Shown piece after piece: positions 23,653 to 32,482 of a stretch of DNA of 38,293 bases. Source of the stretch: Clostridia bacterium (lineage in GTDB: Bacteria; Bacillota; Clostridia; Christensenellales; CAG-138). The stretch spans positions 1-38,293 of the forward strand of contig JAFSPW010000034.1 of NCBI GenBank assembly GCA_017451295.1, read 5' to 3'. The position numbers and the translations under genes are program-made. Under the pieces are notes generated by a model. That model saw only the letters and a program-made list of their open reading frames with translations. It was not told the DNA's origin and searched no databases. Position 1 is the first letter of the stretch; every line of letters begins with the position of its first letter.

Positions 23653-24204
23653 TTAGATAGGCTGTTTTTTTAGGATTTTCAGGTTATAACCCAGTGTTTT
23701 CAGACCGTTCACAACTATCAGCAGGCATACACTGGCTGCAAAAGCGGACAGGCTGTCTTTGGAACTAAGGCGCAGCTGGCAGTATCCAAAGAGCATGTAT
23801 TCCCGAAGACAAAACATCACTTCAAACAGCAGGCTGCCCAGAGCTGCACATTGGAGTTTTGAAACTGGTTCAGGGCACAGAAAGCAGCAGGCAGCCAAAA
23901 CGCCCCCGCATAGCCACAATAACCCCGGCATCAAGGGGAACCTGTCGGCTACCTTCCAGCAAATCATCCCTCCCAGCACGGCACCGATTACGGACAGAGA
24001 TAGATGCCTTGGCTTTTTCAGGAAAGCCAGAAGAATAGACAGCAGCCCTGCAGGATAAAGGATGATTGGGCCGAGGGCAACGCTCGGATCCGAAATAATC
24101 AAAACACCCAGGGGCAGCAGCCCTCCAAGGCGCTCTCTTCTACTATCCCCTTCTGCCCAAAGATAGAGAGCCAACGCAATAAGACAAGGCTGATATAGAT
24201 ACAA
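23653..24204 (-). CDS. Multi-pass membrane protein of unknown function
   Basis: The 183-residue protein is mostly hydrophobic, with about five to six membrane segments and no catalytic motif I recognise. Its size and layout recall YphA-like membrane proteins of Firmicutes, but I cannot confirm that. The start is TTG at 24204, supported by AGGAGG (24212-24217) 7 bases upstream. It is 51 bp downstream of guaD and may be co-transcribed with it. Confidence 0.65.
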   Translation of the reverse strand: MYLYQPCLIALALYLWAEGDSRRERLGGLLPLGVLIISDPSVALGPIILYPAGLLSILLAFLKKPRHLSLSVIGAVLGGMICWKVADRFPLMPGLLWLCGGVLAACCFLCPEPVSKLQCAALGSLLFEVMFCLREYMLFGYCQLRLSSKDSLSAFAASVCLLIVVNGLKTLGYNLKILKKQPI

Positions 24205-24255
24205 AATGTGCCCTCCTTTGTGGGTAGGATGGGCGCAATGGCTCTGATTTATGCT

Positions 24256-25512
24256 TTATTTTCGCCGTATACCGTTGCTGATGACGGCGGTGATATTTCT
24301 GTCGTCCAAGCGGAAGGCACCGCGCAGTAGCCTATCTCGCAGCGTGATGCCGGGCAACAGAGGCAAATGGGTATCGTCAAGGACGATGGCGTGGAGTGCC
24401 TTGCCCCGAACAAAGCCCTCCCCTTCCCCCAGGAAGGTTTGACCGGCGCTGGTGGCGGCATAGTAGGCTTCTTCAATGGAGAGAACCTGGCTTTCGTCTC
24501 CGGTCATAATGTACCTATCCTTGGAGGCGGAGATGGAGTTGGCAATGGTTTTGAGCATGGACAAGGTGGTGCCTCCCGCCACATCTGTGCCCATACAAAC
24601 GCCAATGCCCTGGCGAATCATGTGGCCCACGGGGCTGATGCCGCTGCACAGGGAGTTGTTGGAACTGGCACAATGGACGGGTCGAACGCCGCTTTTAAGC
24701 ATGGCGTTTTGTTCCGTCTGGGTACTATGTACACAGTGGGCCATGAGGGTATGGCTGTCGAACAGGCCGTACTTATCATACACCTGCCAGTATTCCCCGC
24801 AATCCGGGAAAATCTCCTTTACAAAGGCAATCTCGCCCACATTTTCCGAAAGATGGGACTGTACCGGTAGACCACGCTCCGCTTTGACTTTGCCCAGAAA
24901 TGTCAATAGCTCCGGGCTGCAGGAGGGGGCAAAGCGAGGGGTCAAAACAGGCTTTACCCGGGAAAACTGTTGGCAGCCCTCCAGCCAGCGCAGGGTTTCC
25001 TGAATGCTCTCCTGGGTGGTTTCCCGTAGATAGTCAGGAGCGTTGGAGTCCATGTTCACTTTGCCAACAAGACCGGTAACGCCTGCCTGTTCCAACTCCT
25101 CCATCAGAACCAGGGTGGCCGGCGTATGGAGGGTGGAGAACATGCTCACCCGAGTGGTACCGTTGGCAATCAGCTCCTTCGCGAGCTGATGATACTTTTT
25201 CCGGGCATAGGAGGGGTCCTTATACCGTGCCTCCGTCGGAAAGGCATAGGCGTTGAGCCACTGTAACAGCGGCAGGTCCATGCCGGTGCCGGTCATCTCG
25301 TACTGGGGAGCGTGCAGGTGCATGTCGCAAAAGCTCTGCAGAATCAGAGCATCCCCAAAGTCGGTAACCTCAGCTTCCTGCATGTTGGCGGGCAGTTCCG
25401 GCAGGATGTCGATTAAGATGCCGTCTTCCAATATTAGATACTGATTTGGATACAGACCCAGTTCTGTGGGGGACTTGGCTTCGATAATGTTTCCCTTATA
25501 GGCCGTCAACAT
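24256..25512 (-). CDS. guaD: Guanine deaminase
   Basis: The 418-residue amidohydrolase converts guanine to xanthine and ammonia. Diagnostic motifs are DMHLHAPQY (zinc His pair), DLPLLQWLNAYAFPTEARY, LTPRFAPSCS, QSHLSEN, HCVHS and GTDVAGG. ATG 25512 is used because AGGAGGA (25520-25526) lies 7 bases upstream; the next upstream in-frame start lacks a site. It overlaps the mocA end by 17 bp and is the third gene of hyuA-mocA-guaD. Supplying xanthine for the divergent xanthine dehydrogenase is its obvious role. The related SsnA amidohydrolase is less likely given the guanine-deaminase motifs. Confidence 0.92.
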   Translation of the reverse strand: MLTAYKGNIIEAKSPTELGLYPNQYLILEDGILIDILPELPANMQEAEVTDFGDALILQSFCDMHLHAPQYEMTGTGMDLPLLQWLNAYAFPTEARYKDPSYARKKYHQLAKELIANGTTRVSMFSTLHTPATLVLMEELEQAGVTGLVGKVNMDSNAPDYLRETTQESIQETLRWLEGCQQFSRVKPVLTPRFAPSCSPELLTFLGKVKAERGLPVQSHLSENVGEIAFVKEIFPDCGEYWQVYDKYGLFDSHTLMAHCVHSTQTEQNAMLKSGVRPVHCASSNNSLCSGISPVGHMIRQGIGVCMGTDVAGGTTLSMLKTIANSISASKDRYIMTGDESQVLSIEEAYYAATSAGQTFLGEGEGFVRGKALHAIVLDDTHLPLLPGITLRDRLLRGAFRLDDRNITAVISNGIRRK

Positions 25513-26083
25513 GGGATAAATCCTCCTTTGTATCAATGTCCATAAGATCCTGTTCGAAAACTTCCACTGTTACAATACGCTCTGGGTGTCGCCCTATAAC
25601 CTGACTGCCGCCTTTATCGCCGGTGATATGCATGAGTTCATCCAATACATCGCCGGGAAAGATGACCGGGTTGCCCCTGTGGCCGTTGGCGGTGGGGATT
25701 GCTATGGAAGCTGGGCAAGCCATAAAGGCATCTATCACCCTTTGGACAGTGCTGCCGCTAAGATTTGGCTGGTCCGCAACGCTGAACAGTACCCCATTCG
25801 GCGTTCCGTTTTGCAGGATGGCTTGCAGCCCCAAACGAACGCTGAGACTTTGCCCCTCCTCCGGGCGAGGGTTGACAACCGCTTGAAATCCAAGCCTCTC
25901 CCCTTCCGCCAGCAAATACTGTTTATCCTTGCTTGTAATCAGCACCCTTTGTGTAAAGGGAAACGGATTCAAAAGGCGGAGGGTGCGAACGCCCAGGGGC
26001 ACGCCCTGCAGGTTCACCGCCAGTTTGTCTTCACCAAAGCGGAGGGACCGCCCGGCGGCCATGACCAAAACGGCAATGTTCAT
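25496..26083 (-). CDS. mocA: MocA-like nucleotidyltransferase for molybdenum cofactor
   Basis: The 195-residue protein is a MobA-like NTP transferase of the MocA/molybdenum cofactor cytidylyltransferase type. VMAAGRSLRFGEDKLAV is the nucleotide-binding loop at residues 7-23; LFSVADQPNLSG and HRGNPVIFP are conserved family positions. It would convert molybdopterin to the dinucleotide form needed by xanthine dehydrogenase-type hydroxylases. ATG 26083 overlaps the hyuA stop as ATGA. No independent ribosome site is visible, so translation probably depends on coupling. Its place beside xdhABC supports maturation of that enzyme. Confidence 0.88.
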   Translation of the reverse strand: MNIAVLVMAAGRSLRFGEDKLAVNLQGVPLGVRTLRLLNPFPFTQRVLITSKDKQYLLAEGERLGFQAVVNPRPEEGQSLSVRLGLQAILQNGTPNGVLFSVADQPNLSGSTVQRVIDAFMACPASIAIPTANGHRGNPVIFPGDVLDELMHITGDKGGSQVIGRHPERIVTVEVFEQDLMDIDTKEDLSHVDGL

Positions 26084-27450
26084 TTGCGGTAACGGCCGCA
26101 GCGACGGCGGCAAATATACTGCCCCTTGCCTGTGATGGCAACGGCACCGTTTTCCACCGCCAGCTCTCCGTTTAATATCACATCCCGGGTTTTGCCCTCG
26201 GCAAGAAATCCTTCGTAGGGGGAATTATCACAGTTATGCAGGTTAGTGGCGGCGTGAATCTCGTGGGGACAATGAGGGTCAAAAATGACCAAGTCTGCAT
26301 CGCTCCCGACTTGCAGGGTGCCCTTTTGGGGATACATACCAAAGAGCTTTGCGGCCCGGGTGGACATAAGCTGGCCCATGGCAACCATGTCAAAATATCC
26401 GCCTTTAACCCCACGGGTATACACAAGCTCCGCCCGGTTCTGAACCCCGGCGCCGCCGTTGGGGGTTTTGGAAAAGTCCCTCTCCCCCGCCGCTTTCTGG
26501 GCCATGGTGAAGGAGCAGTGGTCGGTCCCAATCCAGTCGATTTCCCCAGCGGCCATGGCCCGAAGCAAAGCTTCCTGATCCGCCTTACTCCTTAGCGGCG
26601 GAGACATAACATATTTGGCGGCATCGGGCTCATCATAGTTGCTTTCCTCCAGCACCAGATACTGGGGGCAGCTCTCCAAATACACCTCCTGGCCCCGTTC
26701 CCTGGCACGGCGCGCGATGTCCAAACCTTCCTTTGTGGAAAGATGGACCACCCATGCCGGCCCCTTGGCCAAGTTCGCCGCATCCATAAGGCGGCCCACA
26801 CCGTCCGCTTCAATGAGATTGGGGCGGGAGATGGCATGATAGCGGGGAGAGGTCTTCCCCTGCGCCTTAAGCTCCCGAACCCGAGCCTGCAGGATATCGT
26901 CGTTTTCGCAATGAACGCCGATGATGCAGTCTTCATCCTGTAGATATTGGATGGCCTGATAGATGACACCATCGCTAAGGCGCATGTTGTCATAGACCAT
27001 ATACATCTTAAAGGAGGTGATGCCGTTTTCAATCATCAGGGGAATTTCGGCAATTCTTTCCTGGTTCCACTCCGAAACAGCCATATGGAACCCATAGTTG
27101 CAGCTGCTGCCCTGGGCCTTCTTCTGCCACTTATGGAAGGCATCCATCAAGGTCATGCCCCGCTCCTGGGTGGCAAAATCCAAAATGGTGGTGGTGCCCC
27201 CTGCAAGGGCAGCTTTTGTGCCGGAGGGAAAATTGTCGGCGGTGACGGTATTGCCCACCTCCAAGTCAAAATGAGTATGGGTGTCGATAAAGCCTGGGAA
27301 GACATAGCAGCCCTCTGCTTCGATGATGCGATCTGCCGGAGCCTCGATGCAGCCCCCTACCTGGGCGATTTGATTGTCTTTGGTAAGAAGGTCGCCTTTC
27401 TCCACCCTGTCTTCAAACACCAGAAAAGCGTTTTTTATCAGGATACTCAT
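26080..27450 (-). CDS. hyuA: Dihydropyrimidinase/hydantoinase-like cyclic amidohydrolase
   Basis: The 456-residue cytoplasmic amidohydrolase has the zinc motif GFIDTHTHFDLE, the carboxylated-lysine region ITSFKMYMVY, GVHCEND, VVHLSTKEGL, ESCPQYLVL and IGTDHCSF. It opens cyclic amides such as hydantoins or dihydropyrimidines. In this purine setting it may act on a purine-ring intermediate, such as xanthine, allantoin or a hydantoin; this is inference. ATG 27450 follows AGGAGG (27459-27464) by 8 bases; the GTG at 27456 is too close. It heads the hyuA-mocA-guaD operon, divergent from ade. The gene symbol is by analogy with the gut purine-degradation clusters. Confidence 0.88.
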   Translation of the reverse strand: MSILIKNAFLVFEDRVEKGDLLTKDNQIAQVGGCIEAPADRIIEAEGCYVFPGFIDTHTHFDLEVGNTVTADNFPSGTKAALAGGTTTILDFATQERGMTLMDAFHKWQKKAQGSSCNYGFHMAVSEWNQERIAEIPLMIENGITSFKMYMVYDNMRLSDGVIYQAIQYLQDEDCIIGVHCENDDILQARVRELKAQGKTSPRYHAISRPNLIEADGVGRLMDAANLAKGPAWVVHLSTKEGLDIARRARERGQEVYLESCPQYLVLEESNYDEPDAAKYVMSPPLRSKADQEALLRAMAAGEIDWIGTDHCSFTMAQKAAGERDFSKTPNGGAGVQNRAELVYTRGVKGGYFDMVAMGQLMSTRAAKLFGMYPQKGTLQVGSDADLVIFDPHCPHEIHAATNLHNCDNSPYEGFLAEGKTRDVILNGELAVENGAVAITGKGQYICRRRCGRYRK

Positions 27451-27476
27451 ACACACAGCCTCCTTTTCTTATTCCT

Positions 27477-27485
27477 AGTATAGCA
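27477..27485 (-). promoter_or_regulatory. Extended -10 of the hyuA-mocA-guaD promoter
   Basis: On the minus strand TGCTATACT is an extended -10, with no good -35 at the usual distance. The same ten bases TGCTATACTA occur in the divergent ade promoter, suggesting both sides depend on the same form of polymerase recognition or activator. Confidence 0.55.
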
Positions 27486-27531
27486 TGTTTGGAACCAAAA
27501 GCGTATATCTTTCAAAAAAATAATTTGACAT

Positions 27532-27562
27532 ACTTTAAAGTTTTTGCATGGTGTGCTATACT
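27532..27562 (+). promoter_or_regulatory. ade-xdhABC promoter with palindrome over the -35
   Basis: The extended -10 TGCTATACT ends at 27562. The hexamer 17 bases upstream is TTTAAA (27534-27539), which lies inside the perfect palindrome ACTTTAAAGT (27532-27541). A clean TTGACA at 27525-27530 is 26 bases from the -10, too far to pair with it. The palindrome is a candidate operator controlling purine catabolism. Confidence 0.5.
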
Positions 27563-27582
27563 ATGCGTGGGAGGATAGAAAG

Positions 27583-29274
27583 ATGGATAACTACAGATTA
27601 CGAAACGCAATTCTGAACGCAACATCCCGCAATGCCGCCCTGGTCATCAAGAACGCCAACATCGTCAATGTGTTTACCGGCACCATTGAAAAAGGCGATG
27701 TGGCTGTTCGCGATGGCATCATACTGGGCGTAGGTACCTATTCCGGCAAGGAGGAAATCGACGCTCAGGGGGCATATCTGTGCCCCGGCCTGATTGACGG
27801 CCATGTGCATATCGAATCCTCCATGGCTCACCCATCTCGCTTTGCCGAATGCGTCATTCAGCAAGGCACCACCACGGTGATTGCCGACCCCCACGAAATC
27901 GCCAACGCCTGCGGCACCGACGGTATCCAGTATATGCTGGATCAAACGGAATGGCTCCCCCTCTCCGTGTTCTTCATGATGCCTTCCTGCGTGCCGTGCA
28001 CCAGCTTTGAAACCAGCGGGGCAAAGCTGGTAGCCAGCGACATGGAGCCGTTTATGAGCAACAAGCGGGTCATCGGTCTTGGGGAAGTGATGGACTATGT
28101 GGCCGTGGTCAACGGCGATGGAGAGATGCTCGATAAGCTGAAACTCTTTGAGCGCCGCCCTATAGACGGCCATGCTCCGCTGCTCTCAGGGGACGAGCTA
28201 AACGCCTATTGCCTGGCCGGGCCCAAGACGGACCATGAATGCTCCGAATACAGCGAGCTGTTGGAAAAGCTCAGCAAGGGTATGCGGCTTCATCTTCGCC
28301 TGGGTTCCGCTTGCAGAGGTGTGGAAGACATCATGCGGCAGATTGCCCAAAACCATCTGCCCACCAACCGACTGATGTTCTGCACAGACGATAAGCATCT
28401 GGGCGATATTCAGCGAGAGGGACATATAAACTACATACTGCGCCGGGCTGTAGCCAACGGCATTTCTCCGGTGGAGGCTGTGCAGATGGCCACCATCAAT
28501 GCCGCCGAAACCTACGGCCTGCGCCGATACGGCGCCATTGCTCCCGGTTATCGGGCAGACATGGTGCTTTTTGATAATCTGACGGATTTCAACGTGGTCA
28601 AGGTGTTCACCAACGGCATCGAGTTTGCGCCCCATGCCGATGCCCTCCTCAAGCGGGATCCCCGCATCTATAACAGTGTGCATCTGGCCCACCGCAAGCC
28701 GGGAAGCCTGGACTTGCCGGTTCACGATGGCATGCCGGTCATCAACTTGACCCCCGGCGAACTGATTACAACCCTTACCTACGAAAATGTGCCGAGCCTA
28801 AATGGCCTCTTTGCCTCCGATGGCGACTATCTAAAGGCTGCCGTGTTCGAACGGCATATGGCCTCCGGTCGGGTGGGCGTTGGCATTCTCAGGGGAATGA
28901 AACTAAAGAACGGGGCCATTGCCTCCACCGTAGGCCATGACTCTCACAATCTGATCGTGGTTGGGGATAATGATGAAGATATGTTTGCGGCGGTGGATGC
29001 TCTGGAAGAAAGCTCCGGCGGGTTCGTGGTCGTCAGCAAGGGTCAGATTCTTGCTCAGCTTCCCTTGCCCATAGCGGGACTGATGAGCGATTTGCCCTTG
29101 CAGGAGATTATCGAGCGGCAGGAAGGCTTGCTGCATGCCTTCCGCTCCATCGGTGAATATGCGGATGGTGACCCCTTTGTCACCCTCTCCTTCATTGCAC
29201 TCCCGGTGATTCCCTATGTGCGTATTACGGATATGGGCGTGTTCGATGTGGTCAATCTGAAATTCATTTCATAA
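27583..29274 (+). CDS. ade: Adenine deaminase
   Basis: The 563-residue amidohydrolase converts adenine to hypoxanthine and ammonia. Motifs are GLIDGHVHIESSM (metal His pair), ADPHEIANACG, GLGEVMDY, DGHAPLLSG, CTDDKH and the C-terminal GMKLKNGAIASTVGHDSHNLIVVG, all typical of the Ade/AdeC family. GGGAGG (27569-27574) lies 8 bases before ATG 27583. It is first in the plus-strand ade-xdhA-xdhB-xdhC operon, with xdhA 10 bases downstream. It feeds hypoxanthine to the dehydrogenase. Confidence 0.96.
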   Translation: MDNYRLRNAILNATSRNAALVIKNANIVNVFTGTIEKGDVAVRDGIILGVGTYSGKEEIDAQGAYLCPGLIDGHVHIESSMAHPSRFAECVIQQGTTTVIADPHEIANACGTDGIQYMLDQTEWLPLSVFFMMPSCVPCTSFETSGAKLVASDMEPFMSNKRVIGLGEVMDYVAVVNGDGEMLDKLKLFERRPIDGHAPLLSGDELNAYCLAGPKTDHECSEYSELLEKLSKGMRLHLRLGSACRGVEDIMRQIAQNHLPTNRLMFCTDDKHLGDIQREGHINYILRRAVANGISPVEAVQMATINAAETYGLRRYGAIAPGYRADMVLFDNLTDFNVVKVFTNGIEFAPHADALLKRDPRIYNSVHLAHRKPGSLDLPVHDGMPVINLTPGELITTLTYENVPSLNGLFASDGDYLKAAVFERHMASGRVGVGILRGMKLKNGAIASTVGHDSHNLIVVGDNDEDMFAAVDALEESSGGFVVVSKGQILAQLPLPIAGLMSDLPLQEIIERQEGLLHAFRSIGEYADGDPFVTLSFIALPVIPYVRITDMGVFDVVNLKFIS

Positions 29275-29284
29275 AGGAGGAACC

Positions 29285-31594
29285 ATGATCGTAGGAAAAA
29301 GTGTACCCCGGGTGGATGCGTTCGACAAGGTGACCGGACGCGCTAAGTATACGGACGACCTTTGCGACAAGAGCGCGTTGCTCATTCGCGTGGTTCGCTC
29401 CACGGTAGCCCACGGCATCGTGAAGTCCGTGGATATTTCCGAGGCGGAAAAAGTTCCCGGCGTTGTGAAGATTTTCACCTGCTTTGATGTACCCGACATT
29501 CCCTTCCCCACGGCTGGTCACCCCTGGTCCGTGGAGGAAGCTCATCAGGATAAGGCGGACCGGTTCTTGCTCAACCGCCATGTCCGGTATTATGGGGATG
29601 ATGTGGCCGCTGTTGTGGCCGAGAACGAGGTAGCTTGCGCCCAGGCGGCTTGGCTGGTGAAGGTGGAATACGAGGAACTGCCCTTCGTTCTTGACCCCAT
29701 CGAGGCCATGCGGGACGGTCAGCCCCAGATTCATGAGGATACGCCCAACAACATTCTCAAGCACACCTCCATTCGCATCGGTGACTATGAGACCGCTCGC
29801 CAGGAGGAGGGCCTTGTCTGCATCGACAAGTGGTACACCACGCCTACGGTGCAGCATTGCCACATTGAAAACTTCATCTGCTACGCCTATGAGGAGGCGG
29901 GTAAAACGGTTATTGTCTCCTCTACTCAGATTCCCCATATCGTCCGCCGCACGGTGGGCCAGGCGTTGGGGGTGCCCTGGGGCTCCATCCGTATCATCAA
30001 ACCTTACATCGGCGGAGGCTTTGGGAACAAGCAGGATACCCTGTATGAACCACTGTGCGGCTGGATTTGCCAGAAGCTCGGTGGCAGACTGGTGAAGATT
30101 GATATCCCTCGGGAGGATACCTTTATCAGCAACCGGGTGCGCCACGCCATTAAGTTCCACATCATCTCCTATGTGCGGCCCGACGGCACCTATGTGGCCA
30201 GAAAAGCGGAACTGTACTCCGATCAGGGTGCGTATGCTTCCCACGGGCATTCCATCGTGGCAAAGGCCATGGGCGCCTTCCCCCAGATGTACCCCTGCCC
30301 CAATGTGTCGTGCGATGCCTATACCGTCTATACCAACAAATCCGTGGCCGGTGCCATGCGAGGCTATGGCATTCCCCAAGCCATGTTTGCCTATGAAAGC
30401 CATACGGACGATGTGTGCAAGGCCCTCGGCCTTGACCCGGAGACGTTTCGCCGCAAGCACATCATGCCCCAGGGCTATGTGGACGATTTCTCCAAGAACG
30501 AAAACTACTTTGATACCTTCAACCAGTGCCTGGACAAGGCCATTGCCTACACGGACTACCGGAACAAGCTGGAAGCCTATAAGCACCAGACCGGGGACAT
30601 ACGCAAGGGCATCGGTATCTCCTGTTTCTGGTACAACACGGCCGTATGGCCCATTTCCCTGGAGCATTCTTCCTGCCGCATGGTGCTGAACCAGGATGGC
30701 AGTATTCAGCTGCAGGTGGGCGAGACGGAGATTGGCCAGGGCGCCGATACGGCCTATGCCCAGATGGCGGCGGAGGTTATCGGCCTGAAAGACTACCGGG
30801 ACGTGCATGTGGTTTCCAATCAGGATACGGACGTAACCCCCTTCGGCTTAGGCGCCTATGCCTCCCGGCAGACCTATGTTTGCGGCTTCTCCATCACCCA
30901 AACCGGCTTGATTCTGCGGCAGAAGATTCTGGAATATGCCAACGAACTGACCCGCATGCCGGTGTATGAGCTGGATATCGAGGATAGCAACATCATCCGC
31001 TCCACCGATGGTCGAGTGCTGCTGAGCCTGGAGAAGTTGGCTACGGAAGCTTTTTACAGCCTTTCGCACAGCGTCCATATTACGGCAGAGTCCACCTATC
31101 AGGTGAAGACCAACGCCTATTCCTTCGGCTGCTGCATTGCGGAGGTTGAGGTGGATGTGCCGCTGTGCCGGGCTCAGGTCACCAATATCATCAATGTGCA
31201 CGACTGCGGTCGGCTCATTAACCCTGCCCTTGCAGAGGCACAGGTGGAGGGCGGCATGAGTATGGGTATCGGCTATGCCCTGTCCGAGCAGTTGCTCTAT
31301 GACCCCAAGACTGGCAGAGGGCTCAACAACAATCTGCTGGATTATAAGCTGTCCACGGCGATGGATCATCCGCATTTGGAGGCTCAGTTCGTGGAGAATC
31401 CGGAACCCACCAATCCCTTCGGCACGAAAGCCCTGGGTGAGCCTCCGGCGACTCCCGTGGCACCCGCCATTCGAAACGCCATTTTGAACGCCACGGGCGT
31501 AGCCATAGACGAGTGTCCCATGAACCCCAAGGTGCTGTTCAAGCGTTTTAGCGAAGAGGGGCTCATTCACGATTCCTGGAGAGAGGAGAAATAA
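29285..31594 (+). CDS. xdhA: Xanthine dehydrogenase, molybdenum-binding subunit
   Basis: The 769-residue catalytic subunit starts VGKSVPRVDAFDKVTGRAKYTDDL, as in the E. coli XdhA type. Molybdopterin motifs are PYIGGGFGNKQD (about 240), AMRGYGIPQAMF, VGETEIGQGADTAYAQMAAEV and the catalytic glutamate Glu719 in LGEPPATPVAP. It hydroxylates hypoxanthine or xanthine, passing electrons to the XdhC iron-sulfur and XdhB FAD subunits. AAAGGAGG precedes the ATG. The nearby selenium genes and mocA suggest that the cofactor may carry labile selenium, but no residue in the sequence can prove this. Confidence 0.94.
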   Translation: MIVGKSVPRVDAFDKVTGRAKYTDDLCDKSALLIRVVRSTVAHGIVKSVDISEAEKVPGVVKIFTCFDVPDIPFPTAGHPWSVEEAHQDKADRFLLNRHVRYYGDDVAAVVAENEVACAQAAWLVKVEYEELPFVLDPIEAMRDGQPQIHEDTPNNILKHTSIRIGDYETARQEEGLVCIDKWYTTPTVQHCHIENFICYAYEEAGKTVIVSSTQIPHIVRRTVGQALGVPWGSIRIIKPYIGGGFGNKQDTLYEPLCGWICQKLGGRLVKIDIPREDTFISNRVRHAIKFHIISYVRPDGTYVARKAELYSDQGAYASHGHSIVAKAMGAFPQMYPCPNVSCDAYTVYTNKSVAGAMRGYGIPQAMFAYESHTDDVCKALGLDPETFRRKHIMPQGYVDDFSKNENYFDTFNQCLDKAIAYTDYRNKLEAYKHQTGDIRKGIGISCFWYNTAVWPISLEHSSCRMVLNQDGSIQLQVGETEIGQGADTAYAQMAAEVIGLKDYRDVHVVSNQDTDVTPFGLGAYASRQTYVCGFSITQTGLILRQKILEYANELTRMPVYELDIEDSNIIRSTDGRVLLSLEKLATEAFYSLSHSVHITAESTYQVKTNAYSFGCCIAEVEVDVPLCRAQVTNIINVHDCGRLINPALAEAQVEGGMSMGIGYALSEQLLYDPKTGRGLNNNLLDYKLSTAMDHPHLEAQFVENPEPTNPFGTKALGEPPATPVAPAIRNAILNATGVAIDECPMNPKVLFKRFSEEGLIHDSWREEK

Positions 31595-31597
31595 GCC

Positions 31598-32482
31598 ATG
31601 TATGATATAAAAGAGCTGTACGAAGCCTTTTCCCTTTCTGAAGCCATTGAACTAAGGCTGCAGCATCCCGAGGCCCAGATTATTGCCGGCGGCTCCGATG
31701 TGCTGGTGCAGATACGGGAGGGCAAACGAGCCGGGAAGGAACTCATCTCCATCTACCTGGTGGACGAGCTGCGTGGTATCTCCATCGACGAGAACGAAGC
31801 CATTCGCATCGGTTCCCTCACCAGCTTTTCCCACATCACCAAGGACCCCATCATTCAGAAGTACATCAACGTCCTCGGCGAGGCGGTAGATCTGGTGGGC
31901 GGTCCTCAGATTCGCAACATCGGCACCATTGGCGGCAACACCTGCAACGGTGTCACCAGCGCAGATTCCGCCTCCACCCTTCACGCCTGGGAAGCAGTGA
32001 TTGAGTTGACCGGCCCGGAGGGAAAGCGTTTGGTGCCCATAAAGGATTTCTATATCAAGGCCGGAACCGTAGATATCCGTCCCGGTGAAATCCAGAGTGC
32101 CGTGCTGATTCCCAAGGAAAGCTATCAGAACACCTATGGCTCCTATTATAAGTACGCCATGCGCAACGCCATGGACATCGCCACCACAGGCTGCTCGGTG
32201 AATGTGCGGCTGTCAGAGGATAAGAAATCCTTTGACAGAGTTCGTATCGCCTATGGCGTGGCCGGTCCGGTGCCTATGAGAGCGCCCTCGGCCGAAGCCT
32301 GTATTCAAGGCAAAGCCTTGACCATGGAGAATGCACAAGCTTTCTCCTTAGCAGTGCTCAAGGACATAAATCCCCGGGACTCCTGGCGGGCGCCAAAGGA
32401 CTTCCGTCAACACATTGCCGTAGAGATGGCCAAGCGCTGCTTGATAGAAGCCACAAAACGCTGTGGAGGTGACATACAATGA
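31598..32482 (+). CDS. xdhB: Xanthine dehydrogenase, FAD-binding subunit
   Basis: The 294-residue protein is a CO-dehydrogenase-type FAD subunit. The FAD motifs IIAGGSDVLVQIREG (about 28-42) and VGGPQIRNIGTIGGNTCNGVTSADSAS (about 99-125) are intact. The C-terminal domain is complete. It follows xdhA by 3 bases with GAGAGGAG as its ribosome site, and overlaps xdhC by ATGA. It passes electrons from the iron-sulfur centres to the final acceptor. Size and order match E. coli xdhABC. Confidence 0.94.
   Translation: MYDIKELYEAFSLSEAIELRLQHPEAQIIAGGSDVLVQIREGKRAGKELISIYLVDELRGISIDENEAIRIGSLTSFSHITKDPIIQKYINVLGEAVDLVGGPQIRNIGTIGGNTCNGVTSADSASTLHAWEAVIELTGPEGKRLVPIKDFYIKAGTVDIRPGEIQSAVLIPKESYQNTYGSYYKYAMRNAMDIATTGCSVNVRLSEDKKSFDRVRIAYGVAGPVPMRAPSAEACIQGKALTMENAQAFSLAVLKDINPRDSWRAPKDFRQHIAVEMAKRCLIEATKRCGGDIQ

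Noticed and set aside
27525..27562. TTGACA at 27525 paired with TATACT at 27557 as a promoter
   Set aside because: The spacing is 26 bases, too long for sigma-A. The extended -10 probably works with the hexamer at 27534 or with an activator.
29264..30808. Long minus-strand open frame opposite xdhA
   Set aside because: It is a shadow of the well-supported xdhA gene, with low-complexity Gly/His/Val-rich translation and no start site.
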